From NCBI RefSeq assembly GCF_001949145.1, contig NW_019091356.1, positions 1,677,667 to 1,741,666 of the forward strand: DNA of 64,000 nucleotides, in the 5' to 3' direction. The notes beneath the pieces were generated by a model. It was not told the DNA's origin. It worked only from the letters and a program-made list of their open reading frames with translations, and did no database searches. Below, one piece after another: positions 50,501 to 62,533 of the stretch. The stretch is from Acanthaster planci (Eukaryota > Echinodermata > Asteroidea > Valvatida > Acanthasteridae). Within the stretch, counting starts at the first letter, position 1; the number at the start of each line of letters is the position of its first letter. Made by a program: the position numbers and the translations under genes.

Positions 50501-53500
50501 TGAAAAGAAGGACGAAACCTTGCCCTGGTGTCATTCCGGTCTCTTGTAGGCCCAATTCGATTCGCCCTTATTAAAATCTAGCTTTGAGTGAGATTTATCT
50601 TTCGGGCCATGACGTTTTGACGGCCTGGAGAGTGCTGTTGGCACAAAGACTAAGCCAATCTAACCCCCCCATCGGACAAGATGGTCTTGTTACTGCTGCC
50701 TGAAGACTGCTAGAAAAGGAATTCTACTTTGCACTGTCTTCAAATCGATTGATTCAAAGTTCTGATATTACTCAGTTAACGTAGACATTAGTCTCCACAC
50801 ATTCCTTCTGTTGCTTTAAACAGACTGTTGAATATGGATAATTATTAACGACATACAGTGCGCGAAAACGAGGATTGGAAAGTTTTTATTTCACTTGGAA
50901 GACCGAACAGAATACAAGTATTACCCCTACAGCCAAAATACAATACCAACCTCACGGAGGGAAAAGATATCAAGGCCTACGAAACCACTGGTTAGGTTCG
51001 CATTGATAAAGTACCATTTACATAGTCAATTGGAAACCAGACTGACTTACGTTACAAAACAGACACGCAATACGAAGCTATTGGAGTGCCGGAACGTTGA
51101 GATCGATATAGCAACGAGCGCAACAGGGGGGAACTTTCAACGCGAACATCGAGGAAATGCGTGAAAGTCTGCATCAGTTTCCAAAAGCTGGGAAGAAGGT
51201 AACAACAGTCGGAATCAATAAACTGCATTTGTAGGTTCCGCATCCTGCACAAGGTAGTGATGGGGCACAAAATCAATGTTTCTGGGTGCGCACCACCGTA
51301 TGCATACAGACAACCCATTCAAACGAGCGTAAGACTGGCGGTATTCCAGCTTAATAGGGTGGCTGGAAATTGTTCCCCTGTCGCGCAGCCCCCCCCCAAA
51401 AATTAAGCTTTTGTCCACGACGAGTGCTTATTTTCGGAAATTCTTTTCGTGAGAGGGATTATTTTCTTTGAAAAAAAAAAGCAGGCAAGACAGCAGAGAT
51501 ACCGGCAAGTCCAGGCAAAAAGTGGAGGAGGGGCGACTTGATCCAAGACAAATAACCCTTTGATGGGCTTCTGGATCTCCATTCCACTTGGGTTTATCAT
51601 CGTACTCAAACAACTTCAGTCAGATCTTACGGAGGACGACGAAAACCCGAGCCCACTGCCGGTATGTCATATCGTCACACGCAAGACTGACTCCAGAGAA
51701 CTGGTAATTTTCAATGCCGAACTCAAGTGATCCAGTGAAGTCAATTTTGGCCGAGCCGGGGCGAGTTTCCCTCGCAGGCTTGGCGCTGAGGGTCAGTCTC
51801 CAATAGATATCAATTACCAAAGAGACGAAGTGCGTAGGGGACGGGGAGTTTAACCGACGCTTGCAATTAGCCAGCGCTGTCCCTAACGCCGCGCTGAACG
51901 CGCTCCGGAAGCCGAGGCGACGATTCGAAAACGATATCCGCCGCCTACTCGTTGTCTCAAACGCATCGGCAAGAATACTGGAAAATTGAAAACTAGAGAA
52001 TTAAGGCTATAAAAAATGACCACCTTTTGCGGCCACTTCATCAAACGCTGGACTCGTCTGGAGACCGCCTCGATGTATTTATGTAATCAAAAGGGCCATA
52101 CGATTGCAAAGAGTCACATTCGCAAACCAAACTCCAATCCAATTTTCGTGTGGTATAAGCGCTCGAAGGTACAGCCGACGCGGTGCCTTTACTATTTATC
52201 GGCGTCCGGCTCACGAAGAGAACGCAGGGGCCTCTCGCTGGAAGTGCATGTTGACACTTCAGATTCTTCTGACAACGCTAAGTTGCCGCGCAATTTAATC
52301 AAATTCCTCATAGCCAAACATATTCCGATAGCCGTCTTCCTGTTGGCAGCCTGCAGCACTTTTAAAGTTACTGTAATTTTCAGTGTACAACGCACATTTG
52401 AGAAATAAGAAGGTTCTGGAGATGGAAAAGAGGTTGCAATAAAGACACAGCACAGGTTTTTTTACGGCTTTTGTATCTCGAAGGCACGCAGCTGTGTCCT
52501 CAACTCTAACCCAGAGCTGTGTGCTTTAACCGGGCCACTGGCAACCAATCAAAAGATATGTGAAAAGTAATATGATCATCCTCGGTGTTTCAATGCTTTG
52601 TGGAAGACGCTACGTGTGCGAATCTCGGGCTTAATTTTGTTTGATCTCGGTACGCAGTGAACAGTATTAAGTTGGTCACGATTTCTAGGGATTTTTCCCA
52701 TTCCTCGTGCGCCGGATAACGGCCAATCCAATTATTTTAAATGTATAGGGTTACAAAGTGTACAAATTGCAAGCACTCGTAGTGTATGGCGAACTGGGGT
52801 AAATACAGCTATGTATTTGTTTCGATGGCGTGAACAACTCGCTCCGTTGTGGTCATTCCTGTCTTGGAAAAAAATCCACTTGAAAACAAGGCCTAAGTGC
52901 TGGAAATTCTTGAGCTACGTTAGATTTTTTTGAAGAATGAAAGAACGTGTTCTTCATTTCATGCCTTGGTTACGTCGTATTCAAACTGTATCTCACGTCT
53001 CTGAAATTTTTTTTTAAAGTAGAAAATACGTAACCAGTCGTTTTTATTTGTCACTGCGAAAACAGAACTTGTTCGCTGAACGCAGCGTCAAATACGGTTT
53101 ATGAAATGAAAACAACTGTAATGGAAATGACCATACACCATAATTTTGGAAGCTCTTCGATGCGCAGATTAAGCGTTTAACACCACATTTTTCTAGCTGA
53201 AAAGTAACGAAGGGGGACACGTCTGTGAACAAATAGTAGGAAGTGCACTTCCGTGTCAAGTCCGGTTACAGGTTACCTGGGCCGGCTCGATAGGATCGTT
53301 TTAGTAAAGACCCGACGCGGAGTTTGTCCACATCTGTCCGGCTTCAGTTTCGGTGAACGACCCATCAGGCGGAAGCGACGATCGCACTTTTGCCCAGGTC
53401 GCGTTGCGGAGTTGAGAACTTTGCAGCGGCAACTTCAGCATCCTTCATTTCCCAGAATAATTGCTATTGAGCGCTATTAAACCTGGAATGCTTCAACGAT

Positions 53501-56500
53501 GGGATCAGCGTTTCCGCAAAAGGTGACGATATGAAATTATCGATATTCAATTAAGAAATGTCCGATACACTGTTCACTGTTTCATATGGCAACGTTATAT
53601 GAACGTAATCTTGTACCGCATCTACTTTGCATTTGTCGAGGACCAGGATGTATAACTATCATGTCGTTTATTACCACTGAATTGGATGCGTAAATTTGTT
53701 TACAATATAGTTCCCTATTCAATCGTATTCGTCTTGTTTCTCACAACGGATGCATATCGACCCTCTCCTCTGTTTAATGCACGAGACGTGACTTCAGATG
53801 ACCCATGGACTGAGTTCACTTCCAGTGTTCGTAAAGAGACAGGCAGACCTCCATGAGAACTTCAGATGGCCGATTTGACTCAGTCTAATACGGGCTTACT
53901 CTCGCGGCTTAACCCGTAAGCCCTGTTGTTCTGCAGCGATTCCTGTCTTTCTTTCGGTCCTTAACAATCACTTGGAAGGAATATTGCCCAAGTAACGTAA
54001 CCCCCGACACTCGTCTTGTTTCGATAGACGGGCCAGTTGCTCAGACACGCGGTGCCACCGTAATCGTCGCCTGCTGCACATCGCGCTTCTCCGACGCATA
54101 CTAAAGCCTGTCTTTTACGACTCCTGACGTCATCCTTCTGTCGTGTCCTCTGTTTTTTCTTTGCTAAAAAACCCGTGGCGGATTGATTTCAACTCCCCAT
54201 TTGAGCGAGCTCGATTTACCCGTGCGTGCCGGTCTTTAAACGCCATTTCTCCGACTGATTGTTTTCCTTTTCCGCCTCGGCTGGTTTTTCCGCTCCCCCC
54301 CCCCTCGAAGAGATACAGAGTCCGGTAGACGGTTACCAATTCGACTTTTTAATGTTCCGTTCTTTGATTTTGGATTAAACCAGTCGGAGACTGGAAACGT
54401 GATCCACTGGCTCACGTAATGTCCGCATGGAGGGAGAAGTTATTGAGATAGGCATAGATATGGATTGCTCTGAGGAAGGGCAGAGTATTTTCATTTTAAT
54501 TACCCGCCGTCGACAAACGACAACCATTGTCTGCAAATATCACGTGGTACAAAATGTTGTACCGCCAGTCAAAATTTTAAGCAGCGGCGTTTCGGAGTCG
54601 AAAGAGCTTCATGACTGCAGCAAAGCATACAAGCCAATCTTCTAAGTGCTTTAAAAAAATCCTCAACAGAAAAAAAAAATTACCTCCAATCAAATGCAAA
54701 GGCTTTGAAAATGAAATTAGACGTTTGCAAAACATGGTATGCTGCAAACTGCCCAGACTGATTTTGCTTCAGGCCATTTTTTCGTTAGATAACGTGCATT
54801 TCATGCATGTGGACTTTGAGAAACAAGATTAAGTTCTTGCAACACTGCACATAATAGGCATACGAAACCAGATGGAAAACACGCATCCTTTTTTCGTACT
54901 CTCTCAAGCCGAATATGATCATCAAACATTAACTTTAATGCAGCCCCGGTTCTTGACAGCGGTTTTCGAAAGGCCCACTTGAAATGACACACATCCAAAC
55001 AGAAACTCGCATGAATTACTTTCAAAATGGCCAAACGCAGTGAGGGGAGAAATAATCCATCTTCTTAAGCCCCTAAAATAGTCTCCAACGAGGACGTTGA
55101 CGTTTGTCCGTGGTTTCCTGTAATGTCTTTCCAGTCTGTAGATTACGCCCGAGATGATGCATCGGCTAACAGTAAGCAGCGGAAATGTGTAACTGATATT
55201 CAGCCCTTGCTATGAACTCAATTTGAAGATGTCAATACTAACGTCTTGTAGTCAAAATGACACGCAAACTTACCCTCGGCTCGTCTTTGTTTTTCCCTTA
55301 GTTCTCCCCTCGAGGTCTCGAGACACAAGCTGAGCTTCTTGCGGACATCGCCAGTTCTGTAACGATAGCAATCGATTTATTATCTCTGTTATTTAGGGTA
55401 AATCCGATCGACCTAATTCTATGCGATTTCCTCGCCTGTGCAGCCTTCAGCGCCTGCGCACAACCCACACGCACCATATCGATCAACACATTTTAATGCT
55501 AAAGCATTATTACACAGCTATCTGTTTCCTCAAAACTGAAATATTGCTTCTCGATGTAAACACTACGTTTGTATCTTGTGAGACTTATTGCCAAAAAAAA
55601 TCACACAACTTTCTTCTATTGTCAATTTTCTACTATAACTCTTACATTGTAGCTTAGGTAAGGCAAGTTGAAGCAGAAATTTTCAGTGAGTCTGTAATGA
55701 TAAACGCGGGCGCAAACGGTTCAGCTGTAAGATGTGTCATTTTCTCCTAAATTCAGGCTATTTTCCGTAGTGTCTATAGAGAGGCTTTGCGCGGTAGCCA
55801 TGTTGCAGGGCAGTTATTTTGTTCCATAGGGGAACCCTCCCGTGTGCATACCCCGTGCAACAAAGGCACTAGCCTGCAAAATGACAACCATACAAACCCT
55901 CTACTCACAATTTGTTGAGATAAATCTTTTTGGGGTGGTTCATCTACAGTAACAGTTCTGATGACAATTCTGTCTTACATAAACGTTAAAGTAGACTTAT
56001 TATCAAGTTTAAATACTTTATAATTTATTTGTTTTTATCGTACTCTGAACTATGCACGCGCTACACTCAAATAAATTTGGTTCTTCGAGTGAAGTGGCAC
56101 GAATTTCCGCAAATCACCGAACCTCGTTGGCAGCTATCAACACTGCAATGGCCCTGTAAACTCACACTATCGCCTCTGAGAGTAAACCCGCATCAAGGAA
56201 TACATAACAACTGACGAAATTGACATTCACGTCGCGTCACCATCTAAATCATAAGACATGACGTTCATGCGTTTGCAGCCAAAACACATACAACATTCCC
56301 TGTGAGTGTTCTTTTTTTTTTTTACTCGAGGGATATTAAGAACCTCAGTCAATGCTGATTTCGATCTCCTTGCTGAATGCGATTAGAGGTTTTGGGATTT
56401 CACTTGAACCGATACCTCGATTTTTTTTCTCATAACGTGGGTACGTGTAATTACTTATTTATATCCCGTGCGGGCAGGATCTCTCCGTGACTTTCTGGAG

Positions 56501-57400
56501 GGGCGAGTTGCAGAAGTCTCGGGTTCGGAGTCCCTCCATGACAGTGCTGTAAATTGTGCCAAACGTCCTAAATTTGTAATGAGGAGAATTTCTTCAAACC
56601 AGAGATGGCACAGTCAATAATATGGAACGGGCTCGTCGATCTCCACTGAGTTGGGACTTTTCGTACTTTGCGTGCCGCGGGACCTTGAACGAACAAGGGG
56701 TTTCGTACGTGCCATTTAACTGACCCCAGCAACAAGAGATTGACCAGTATCTGCACGATATTTAGCCCATATAGCCATACAAAAATCGAGACAAGAAAAT
56801 GGACCGTACACTGAACTGGACGACGAAGGGAGCAAGTACTTAGTGAGCGAAAGATCGAATGATCCTGTCGACAACTCACGCATGACGAATATCACCACAT
56901 AAAATCTGTCTTTCCTCTTTTACTTTGACAAATACTGAAAATGGAAATTTTTTTCGCAGCATTGGCAGGTTACCTCCATTACAATAACCCAATGGTTTGA
57001 TGCAAGACATTTTTGTTAACATTCTCAAAGACTGAAGAGCAAGTTGTTTTTACCATCCTTTGGGCTCAAATCGTCCAGTGTTATTCAAACAAATGACAGT
57101 CTGCCTCCTTTCTCTCTCCCCCCACCACCCCACTCCCCTCTTGTGAATGCAGCGATGCAAGCCTTCGAGTCCGGACAGTTCCGTCGGCATCTTCCCCGCT
57201 TCGGACGGAATTTCAACATGCCGCCAGAGGGCGTGGTCGAGGCGGAGCCCGACAAACAGCTGAACGAGATCCTCAACACGGTACCCGCAGACGCCGACGA
57301 GCTCTTGGAGCCGGGCATGACTGCCGGCAACAAATGGCACCTACCCCTCGACAAGCAACTACTCAAGTACTTCTGGTCGCGGAAGTCGCGTAGCACCTAG
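47558..57400 (+). CDS. PrRP/sNPF-type neuropeptide precursor (coding join 47568-47640, 57153-57400)
   Basis: Secreted precursor of one amidated RF-type neuropeptide; PrRP/sNPF peptides signal through GPCRs. The join gives 106 residues. Residues 1-17 are a signal peptide (MDLKLFLLVGLCCLVRA). The predicted mature peptide is residues 18-41: QSDMRDK from the first coding exon and AMQAFESGQFRRHLPRF from the second; its N-terminal Gln could become pyroglutamate. It ends at GR (42-43), giving amidation of the Phe. Residues 44-106 form an acidic, then basic C-terminal flanking part without Cys. Echinoderm PrRP/sNPF peptides, as I remember them, share the layout directly after the signal peptide, a KAMQA...GQ.RR core and a PRF-amide end, with a phase-1 intron inside the N-terminal half of the peptide, as here. 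The ATG at 47568 has A at -3 and G at +4 and sits 10 bases after an acceptor. Confidence 0.8.
47568..47640 (+). CDS. Neuropeptide precursor coding exon 1 (signal peptide and peptide N-terminus)
   Basis: The acceptor CTCTTTCCAACAG at 47557 is followed by ATTAAAG and the ATG. Encodes the signal peptide and QSDMRDK, ending phase 1 at donor gtaagg. An in-frame upstream ATG (47484) lies before the acceptor and is therefore not expected in the mature mRNA. Confidence 0.82.
47859..48551. mobile_element. Non-autonomous DNA element with long terminal inverted repeats
   Basis: The termini GGGTGGTATGAATGAAAA and TTTTTATTCATACTACCC are inverted copies. The inverted similarity extends over about 120-175 bases per arm, to the inner pair GCAGTTGCTTCATTTTGTAT (48008-48027) and ATACAAATTCAAGCAACTGC (48445-48464). 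Possible 3 bp target duplication AAT (47856-47858, 48552-48554). The ~400 bp interior has an open frame without recognisable domains. Confidence 0.75.
50065..50194. mobile_element. Small MITE-like element
   Basis: Left side ACTGCAAAAACTG with GGTGTTAATAT and right side GGTGTTAAATTAACACC with CAGTGA at its end are related as imperfect inverted repeats. An internal hairpin (CCTCTGAGTGTTATCAGAGG) lies at about 50105-50124. Confidence 0.4.
57153..57400 (+). CDS. Neuropeptide precursor last coding exon
   Basis: A strong polypyrimidine tract (57110-57142) and the acceptor GTGAATGCAG precede the exon. Starts with the rest of a split Ala codon, then MQAFESGQFRRHLPRFGR, and ends WSRKSRST then TAG (57398-57400). 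The C-terminal flank has basic pairs KR-like only near the end (SRKSR); no second amidated peptide is visible. Confidence 0.85.
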
Positions 57401-58901
57401 GTCCCCTGCTTTGCTCAACCAAAGTCCCCCCTCACTACCTTTTAGATTCAAAAGAGCACCACCACCCAACCAAAGATTTACGACTTGAATATATTTTCCA
57501 AACTTTCCTTTTTAAGCGTAGTTAGCCTGGATTTCGAATTGTCTGGAAGGGAACTTCGAAAAGTAGGTCGCACAGTTGCAATGACATTTCCAGTGCGTAA
57601 CTCTGAAACGTGTCAACTCCGAAAAGAGTTATCCTAGTCGCTCTCCGATCGAAGAGTGTGCTGACAGAATTTCTAAACTTGTGCTTGCATGTCAAGACAG
57701 GTGCGAACAAAACGGGGGAAAAGTTCAAGTTTACCGAATGGTTGACAATGTGGAATTAGTGTCGTTTTAAGTCCCAAATCGTGCATTTTCGTGCAATTCT
57801 CTTCTTCAGTATCTGCGGTTCCGGAAAAAAAACCACCCAAATTTGTGTCAAATGGCTCGTTGGTTGAACGTGTTTTTTATGCGGGCAAATTTCTGTTAAG
57901 AGGATTTGTGTGCCCTCTGGTGGACCAGGTTGGCTTGGCCAGGCCGGGGATGAATAATGAACATGAAATCTGCACGTGGCCTTTTGCAAAGTCACATCCT
58001 TCCTCTTGGGTAGATAATATCTCAGTTCTGGGGACGAGCCGAGAGACTACCATCCTAGAGGAGGGTTTGACTTTTCAAACTCAAGTTTGAAAATCTCATA
58101 TTCACCCCAAGAAAACACATTGTTTCTTGTCATCTACTGGACGTGTACTTCCTGACAACTGGCAGTTTTAATGGGCTCAAAATTATCGAAGGAGACAGAA
58201 TATTTTTTAAAACGTTCCCACATGGTTTGTTTGACACCAAATTATTTTACTTATGGATTCTAGGTGTGACGTGTTTTTTTTTAAAGTACGCACCAAAGGA
58301 TTTTTCCCACAACTGTCGACTGGTTGATGTGACTAATTAATCACTGTGTATTCGTTTTTTCGGTTCATAATCTGTGTCATGAAGTGAAAGTGGGAAAATA
58401 TTGGAAAACAGCCGTCGACTTGGATGCTCTCCGCGAATCATTGAAGGGAGAGCTTCGAAATTTTAACATCAACGTTTTTGTGCTTCGTGTTTGCCAGCCC
58501 GACACCTAAGTTTTTGACTGATATGTCTGCTTGCTTTACGGTCGTTCTGTCGTTATACGAGATCCAGTTTATGCTTTTCACAAAAGTGAGCGAAACAAGA
58601 ACTTGATAACCCTCGCATTACGATCAGTATAATGTCGTATAAACTTCAACGTTAGAGCGTCAGATTTTGTAGCAATGCCCCATTTTCCGTTTTCAATGCC
58701 ATTATTATACACCTTAGATTCGAAGCACTGTTGTCGAGTTTTGTTTGCACTTAAATGCTTGGAATCATTGGAAGAATATGCCCAATCTTATCACCGTTAA
58801 TGCCTGTACATAATTATGGACTAGAAATGCTATTTGATGCGTTATGTTATGGCAGAAATCACAGCGACATTTAATAACAAATTAGGAATTCGTTTATATG
58901 A
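57401..58901 (+). other. Presumed 3' UTR of the neuropeptide gene
   Basis: 1.5 kb with no coding sequence that I recognise, running to the first clear AATAAA. The length is long but plausible for a neuropeptide transcript; variant or unseen signals could end it earlier. Confidence 0.4.
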
Positions 58902-58907
58902 AATAAA
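58902..58907 (+). terminator. Candidate poly(A) signal of the neuropeptide gene
   Basis: AATAAA followed within 15 bases by TGTATATGTT, a GU-rich downstream-element-like stretch. Confidence 0.45.
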
Positions 58908-59064
58908 CTGTATATGTTCACATAAAATCTGAAGCAAATGTGAGGATTGAATTCCTTTTGGTTCTTTGACATGTTCTTGGTCTTTCTTTTACAATCCGAA
59001 TAATGTCGTCTGTTGGATGAAAAAACCCCTCTGGTGACTTACTACCATACCGGTAACGCTAAAA

Positions 59065-59425
59065 CCAATAAGCTTTTTGCGAGTTAAATTTGAACAAAGT
59101 CTGGTACACTGAGTTCTTTAAATTCACGTGAGCATAACAATTGGAATTCTCCGTACTATTTCACTGTTGCTATACCTCGTGATTCGGAGCAAGCTTTTCC
59201 TTAGTTACATAAGAGACGCCTTGCAACAACACACAATGGAAAAGAAGGGCACGAAGGAACCAGTCCATTTAAGAGATGGTGGTCGATAAGCAAAAGCTTG
59301 CCCCGAATCACGAGGTATAGCAACAGAATCTTTAGACTTGGGAATTCACATGGTTATGTTTATGTGCAATCAGATAACTCAGTGTACCAGATTTTATCCC
59401 AATTTAACTCGCAAATGGCTTATTC
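59065..59425. mobile_element. Foldback element with ~130 bp arms
   Basis: The left arm 59065-59198 and the right arm 59292-59425 are inverted copies. Matching landmarks are AATAAGC...TTTGCGAGTTAAATT, CTGGTACACTGAGTT and TGTTGCTATACCTCGTGATTC against their complements near 59420, 59380 and 59325. A 93-base spacer separates them. The best-conserved part is the inner 34 bases. Confidence 0.8.
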
Positions 59426-60359
59426 GGCTAGTAGTTTTCACCTCTGACATCCTAAATTTTCACTACGAACAATCACTTGCGGAGATTACATAGAGAAAAT
59501 TATGCAACTGCACAGCTTATAGGTGACGCTTCGTGTATACTTTCTTGTAACACACAAAAGACAAACAATAGTGCACTCAGATTTCACAAAAGCTGCCTCA
59601 TTATCTCGTCATGCATTCCTGCATCATGCACGCGTGCTAGCGACTTCACTTCTTGGTGCCAGACAGTGACCTCTCGGGCTCCAGAATTTATTTCTCGCAA
59701 AATTACTGATGTTATTCAGAAGGCCAACTTCCACACTCTGTTGGGAGCAGGGGCTCTCGTGGATTTCTAACGTGGCCTTGCACGCAACACATCAGAACCT
59801 GTTCAGAATGGACGCCATTAGCGCCAGACCTCTCCACCGGATTTGAAATGTTGGTGGGTGTCTATTTGCGTTGCTGCGAGGAACGCACACAAGGCACTTA
59901 CTTCGACATAAATTACGAAGTGGTATGGACAGATAAGCCTTACACTCGCTTTATATAGTTATCGGGCAAGCGCAACCCATCGTGTACGATTTGCTGGCAG
60001 ATGACTTCAGGACTGCGAAAGATGGCGATATACGACACACAAGATGAGCAAAGTCTCCTACACAGGCATGATTTCCTAGAACATAAATCACAGTCATATA
60101 CAGCGGTCATGGCCGAAAAGTGGGCTTTCGCGCGCGGCCAAGAATAGATTTGATATCGGTTCCTTGGAGGGTGGTGAATAAAAATGTGCAACTACCAGGA
60201 ACGAGAGGGAGAGAGCAGACGATGTCCTGTGAATCTTTGATACGCTGCATAGTATTGTCATGAAACGAAGCAGAAGATTTCACCTGTCGAAAACTTTATC
60301 TTAAATTTCCCAGTTCGTTGCAATCATATTTTAAAAATAATCATTACCGCTAATGGGTC

Positions 60360-60582
60360 ATTAGGGAGACATTCCCATAAGAACGTGCACAAAATTTTTC
60401 CAACTTTACTGTCCCATAATTTAATATTCCCTAATCTGATCTGAACCAAACTTTGTATGTTTTCATTGTAGGCCTTAAACTATCATCTCTCAAAATATGG
60501 ACCGTAAAATTCGGCCTCCTTCTGGTAGTTTGAAAATAGGGAGACACTGAAATGTCTCCCTAAAAGCCAATGTCTCCCTAAT
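60360..60582. repeat. Nested inverted repeats with GGGAGACA/TGTCTCCC
   Basis: The outer pair ATTAGGGAGACATT (60360-60373) and AATGTCTCCCTAAT (60569-60582) encloses an inner pair TAGGGAGACA (60537-60546) and TGTCTCCCTA (60553-60562). Likely a MITE or its remnant. Confidence 0.55.
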
Positions 60583-62510
60583 GCTGAAAAATTTACCACA
60601 ACATTTCTCCCAAATAACCTATTTGCAACTATAAATACTATAATATCCAAGAAACGTCGTTACCGTGGTGTCATTCCACTCACTTACCTTTGCTTAAACC
60701 TGATGTGGGCGAAGGAAAAACCTCCACTGGTCAAAGAGGCAAGTACGGTAATACTGTAAAGCCCATATACAATCTTCTAAAAAGCGCTACATTGCATTAA
60801 ACAATGCTCAGCAACGCCACGTGCTACGCAAACACGGTAGGGCAACCAGTCGCAAGTTATGTACAACGCATAACATGTTGGCTGGTAACCCACATTTGCT
60901 AAGAAAAAACAGTTTGAAGCTCCGGATGTTTCTGCGTTAGGCCCTACCTCTGATCAGGTCTATGGCATTGGTTCCTGGTCGGAAAATGAAAGGCGCTAAA
61001 GTAACACAGAAAGCTCTTGTTTACTGTTTGTTACCAGGATTCTTGTTCTACGGTAAAGGACACATTTTCTGTCTTTACAACTAGTAATGGCCACAGCTAA
61101 TGGTCATTTTGTTTCACAATGTGGTCAACCTGAAAGATAAGGGTTTGAATCCTAAAAGACGTAAAACAGAGTGTTTCTCACTTAGATGTTGCAAGAAGAG
61201 TTCGAGCAATCTGTAAAGAATGTTCAATACTTTCATACTTTCTCTTCGTTTAAAAAGAAATCCATAAAATTAAAACATACATAAAAACAGCTCCGACAGG
61301 TTGTGGGTGTAACTAAAATATTTATGACGAAAGCACGGCGAAATTCGAATGAGGGAGATGAGGCCTGATACATTAAGATGAAATGTGATAAAAGGATCAA
61401 TATCTGTAATAGTGTCAGTGGAAACTCGTCTGTTTGGATGTTTGTTTTCCTTAAAGGGAATACAATTCATGGTGGATGGAACCGCGTTCTTGTTTTCAAT
61501 CATCGCTTTGAAATTTACGCACAATATTGGTTGACAGCATCATGTGCTTTGATGATGGAAATATCAAGGTGGCTGTCATTACGATTTTATAAGAAACTCA
61601 TCGAGATTGTGGCCGTCGTGTGTAGTTGGCATTAATCGAGTTAAGAGTGAGTCATTGAATTCCATGCTATGAGATCTGACGGCACGGGGTTGCGTCGCTC
61701 TCAACACGAGTTGACGTGGTGTGAAACTCTTGTCTATCAAGCCGTGTGCGGCCGGACGTGGCGTACATTCGCCCAGGGGGGTCAAGACAGCAAATCGATG
61801 TTGGAGCCCCCCAGGGAGATCCCGTCCACAGCAGCCCGACGGTGTCCGTTTAGAGCGGCAGAAAGAAAGAGGGGCGGTGACGACATTGAGGCGAGCTTCG
61901 CCCACCGACCCTCATCAATCGCTCCATGCTGCTCCGTGAAACAAGAAACATCACATTGCCCCCCCCCAAAAAAAAAGCGGTAGACGGGCCGGGGGTTCGT
62001 GTTTCACCCGGCAATGAGTGCGAGCCCACGGTCGGTGGATCCCGTTGCGCTGCCGTACTTCCGCGCCCTCTCGATCGGTGGATTAGGGACAGCAGGCTGC
62101 TGGGTTTATGCCAGACCATTACTTTCTACTACACCAGCAACCAAAATATTGGACATGGAACCGGAGGGGACAAGATCATCAATGGATCCCTCGTGCGACT
62201 GCCCATGCGAAATCGGTTCCAACCTCGTCTTCTGCCTTAATGCACTTACACAAACATTCATAAATGAAGGATTATTGACCAACAGGAACGGGGATTTCCT
62301 GCAATTAAAAGAGAAACAAAAACAAAATCAGGTTCGCAGATTTGCGTCTGATCAGAGGCAGCACGGTGTGAATGGCAATTTACGTTTTCTTTTCATGATA
62401 GTCTGATCGGCAACTGTGAGGCATTCACACGCCCATGCGTGGTTGGGGCGTCACGTCGTCAGTGAGTCGTGATATTGCAGATCCCCTGCGCCAAATAGAA
62501 AAATCTAACA

Positions 62511-62533
62511 GCCCCCGGGCCCCCGGGCCCCCG
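62511..62533 (+). repeat. GC-rich 8-mer repeat
   Basis: Three near-complete copies of GCCCCCGG within the CpG-rich stretch. Confidence 0.6.

Larger units (their letters stand above)
47641..57152 (+). other. 9.5 kb intron interrupting the neuropeptide coding sequence
   Basis: Phase 1 at both ends, splitting an alanine codon inside the mature peptide. It contains the inverted-repeat element at 47859-48551, a small MITE-like stretch at 50065-50194 and a C8 run near 51388. No further peptide-coding exon was recognised, and the frame does not need one. Confidence 0.65.

Noticed and set aside
52016-52408. 130-codon open frame as a possible gene
   Set aside because: No recognisable motif, low-complexity-free but no splice or homology support, and it lies within the neuropeptide intron.
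61999-62406. 135-codon open frame in the CpG-rich stretch
   Set aside because: Its length is explained by high GC; the protein shows no domain or signal peptide that I recognise.
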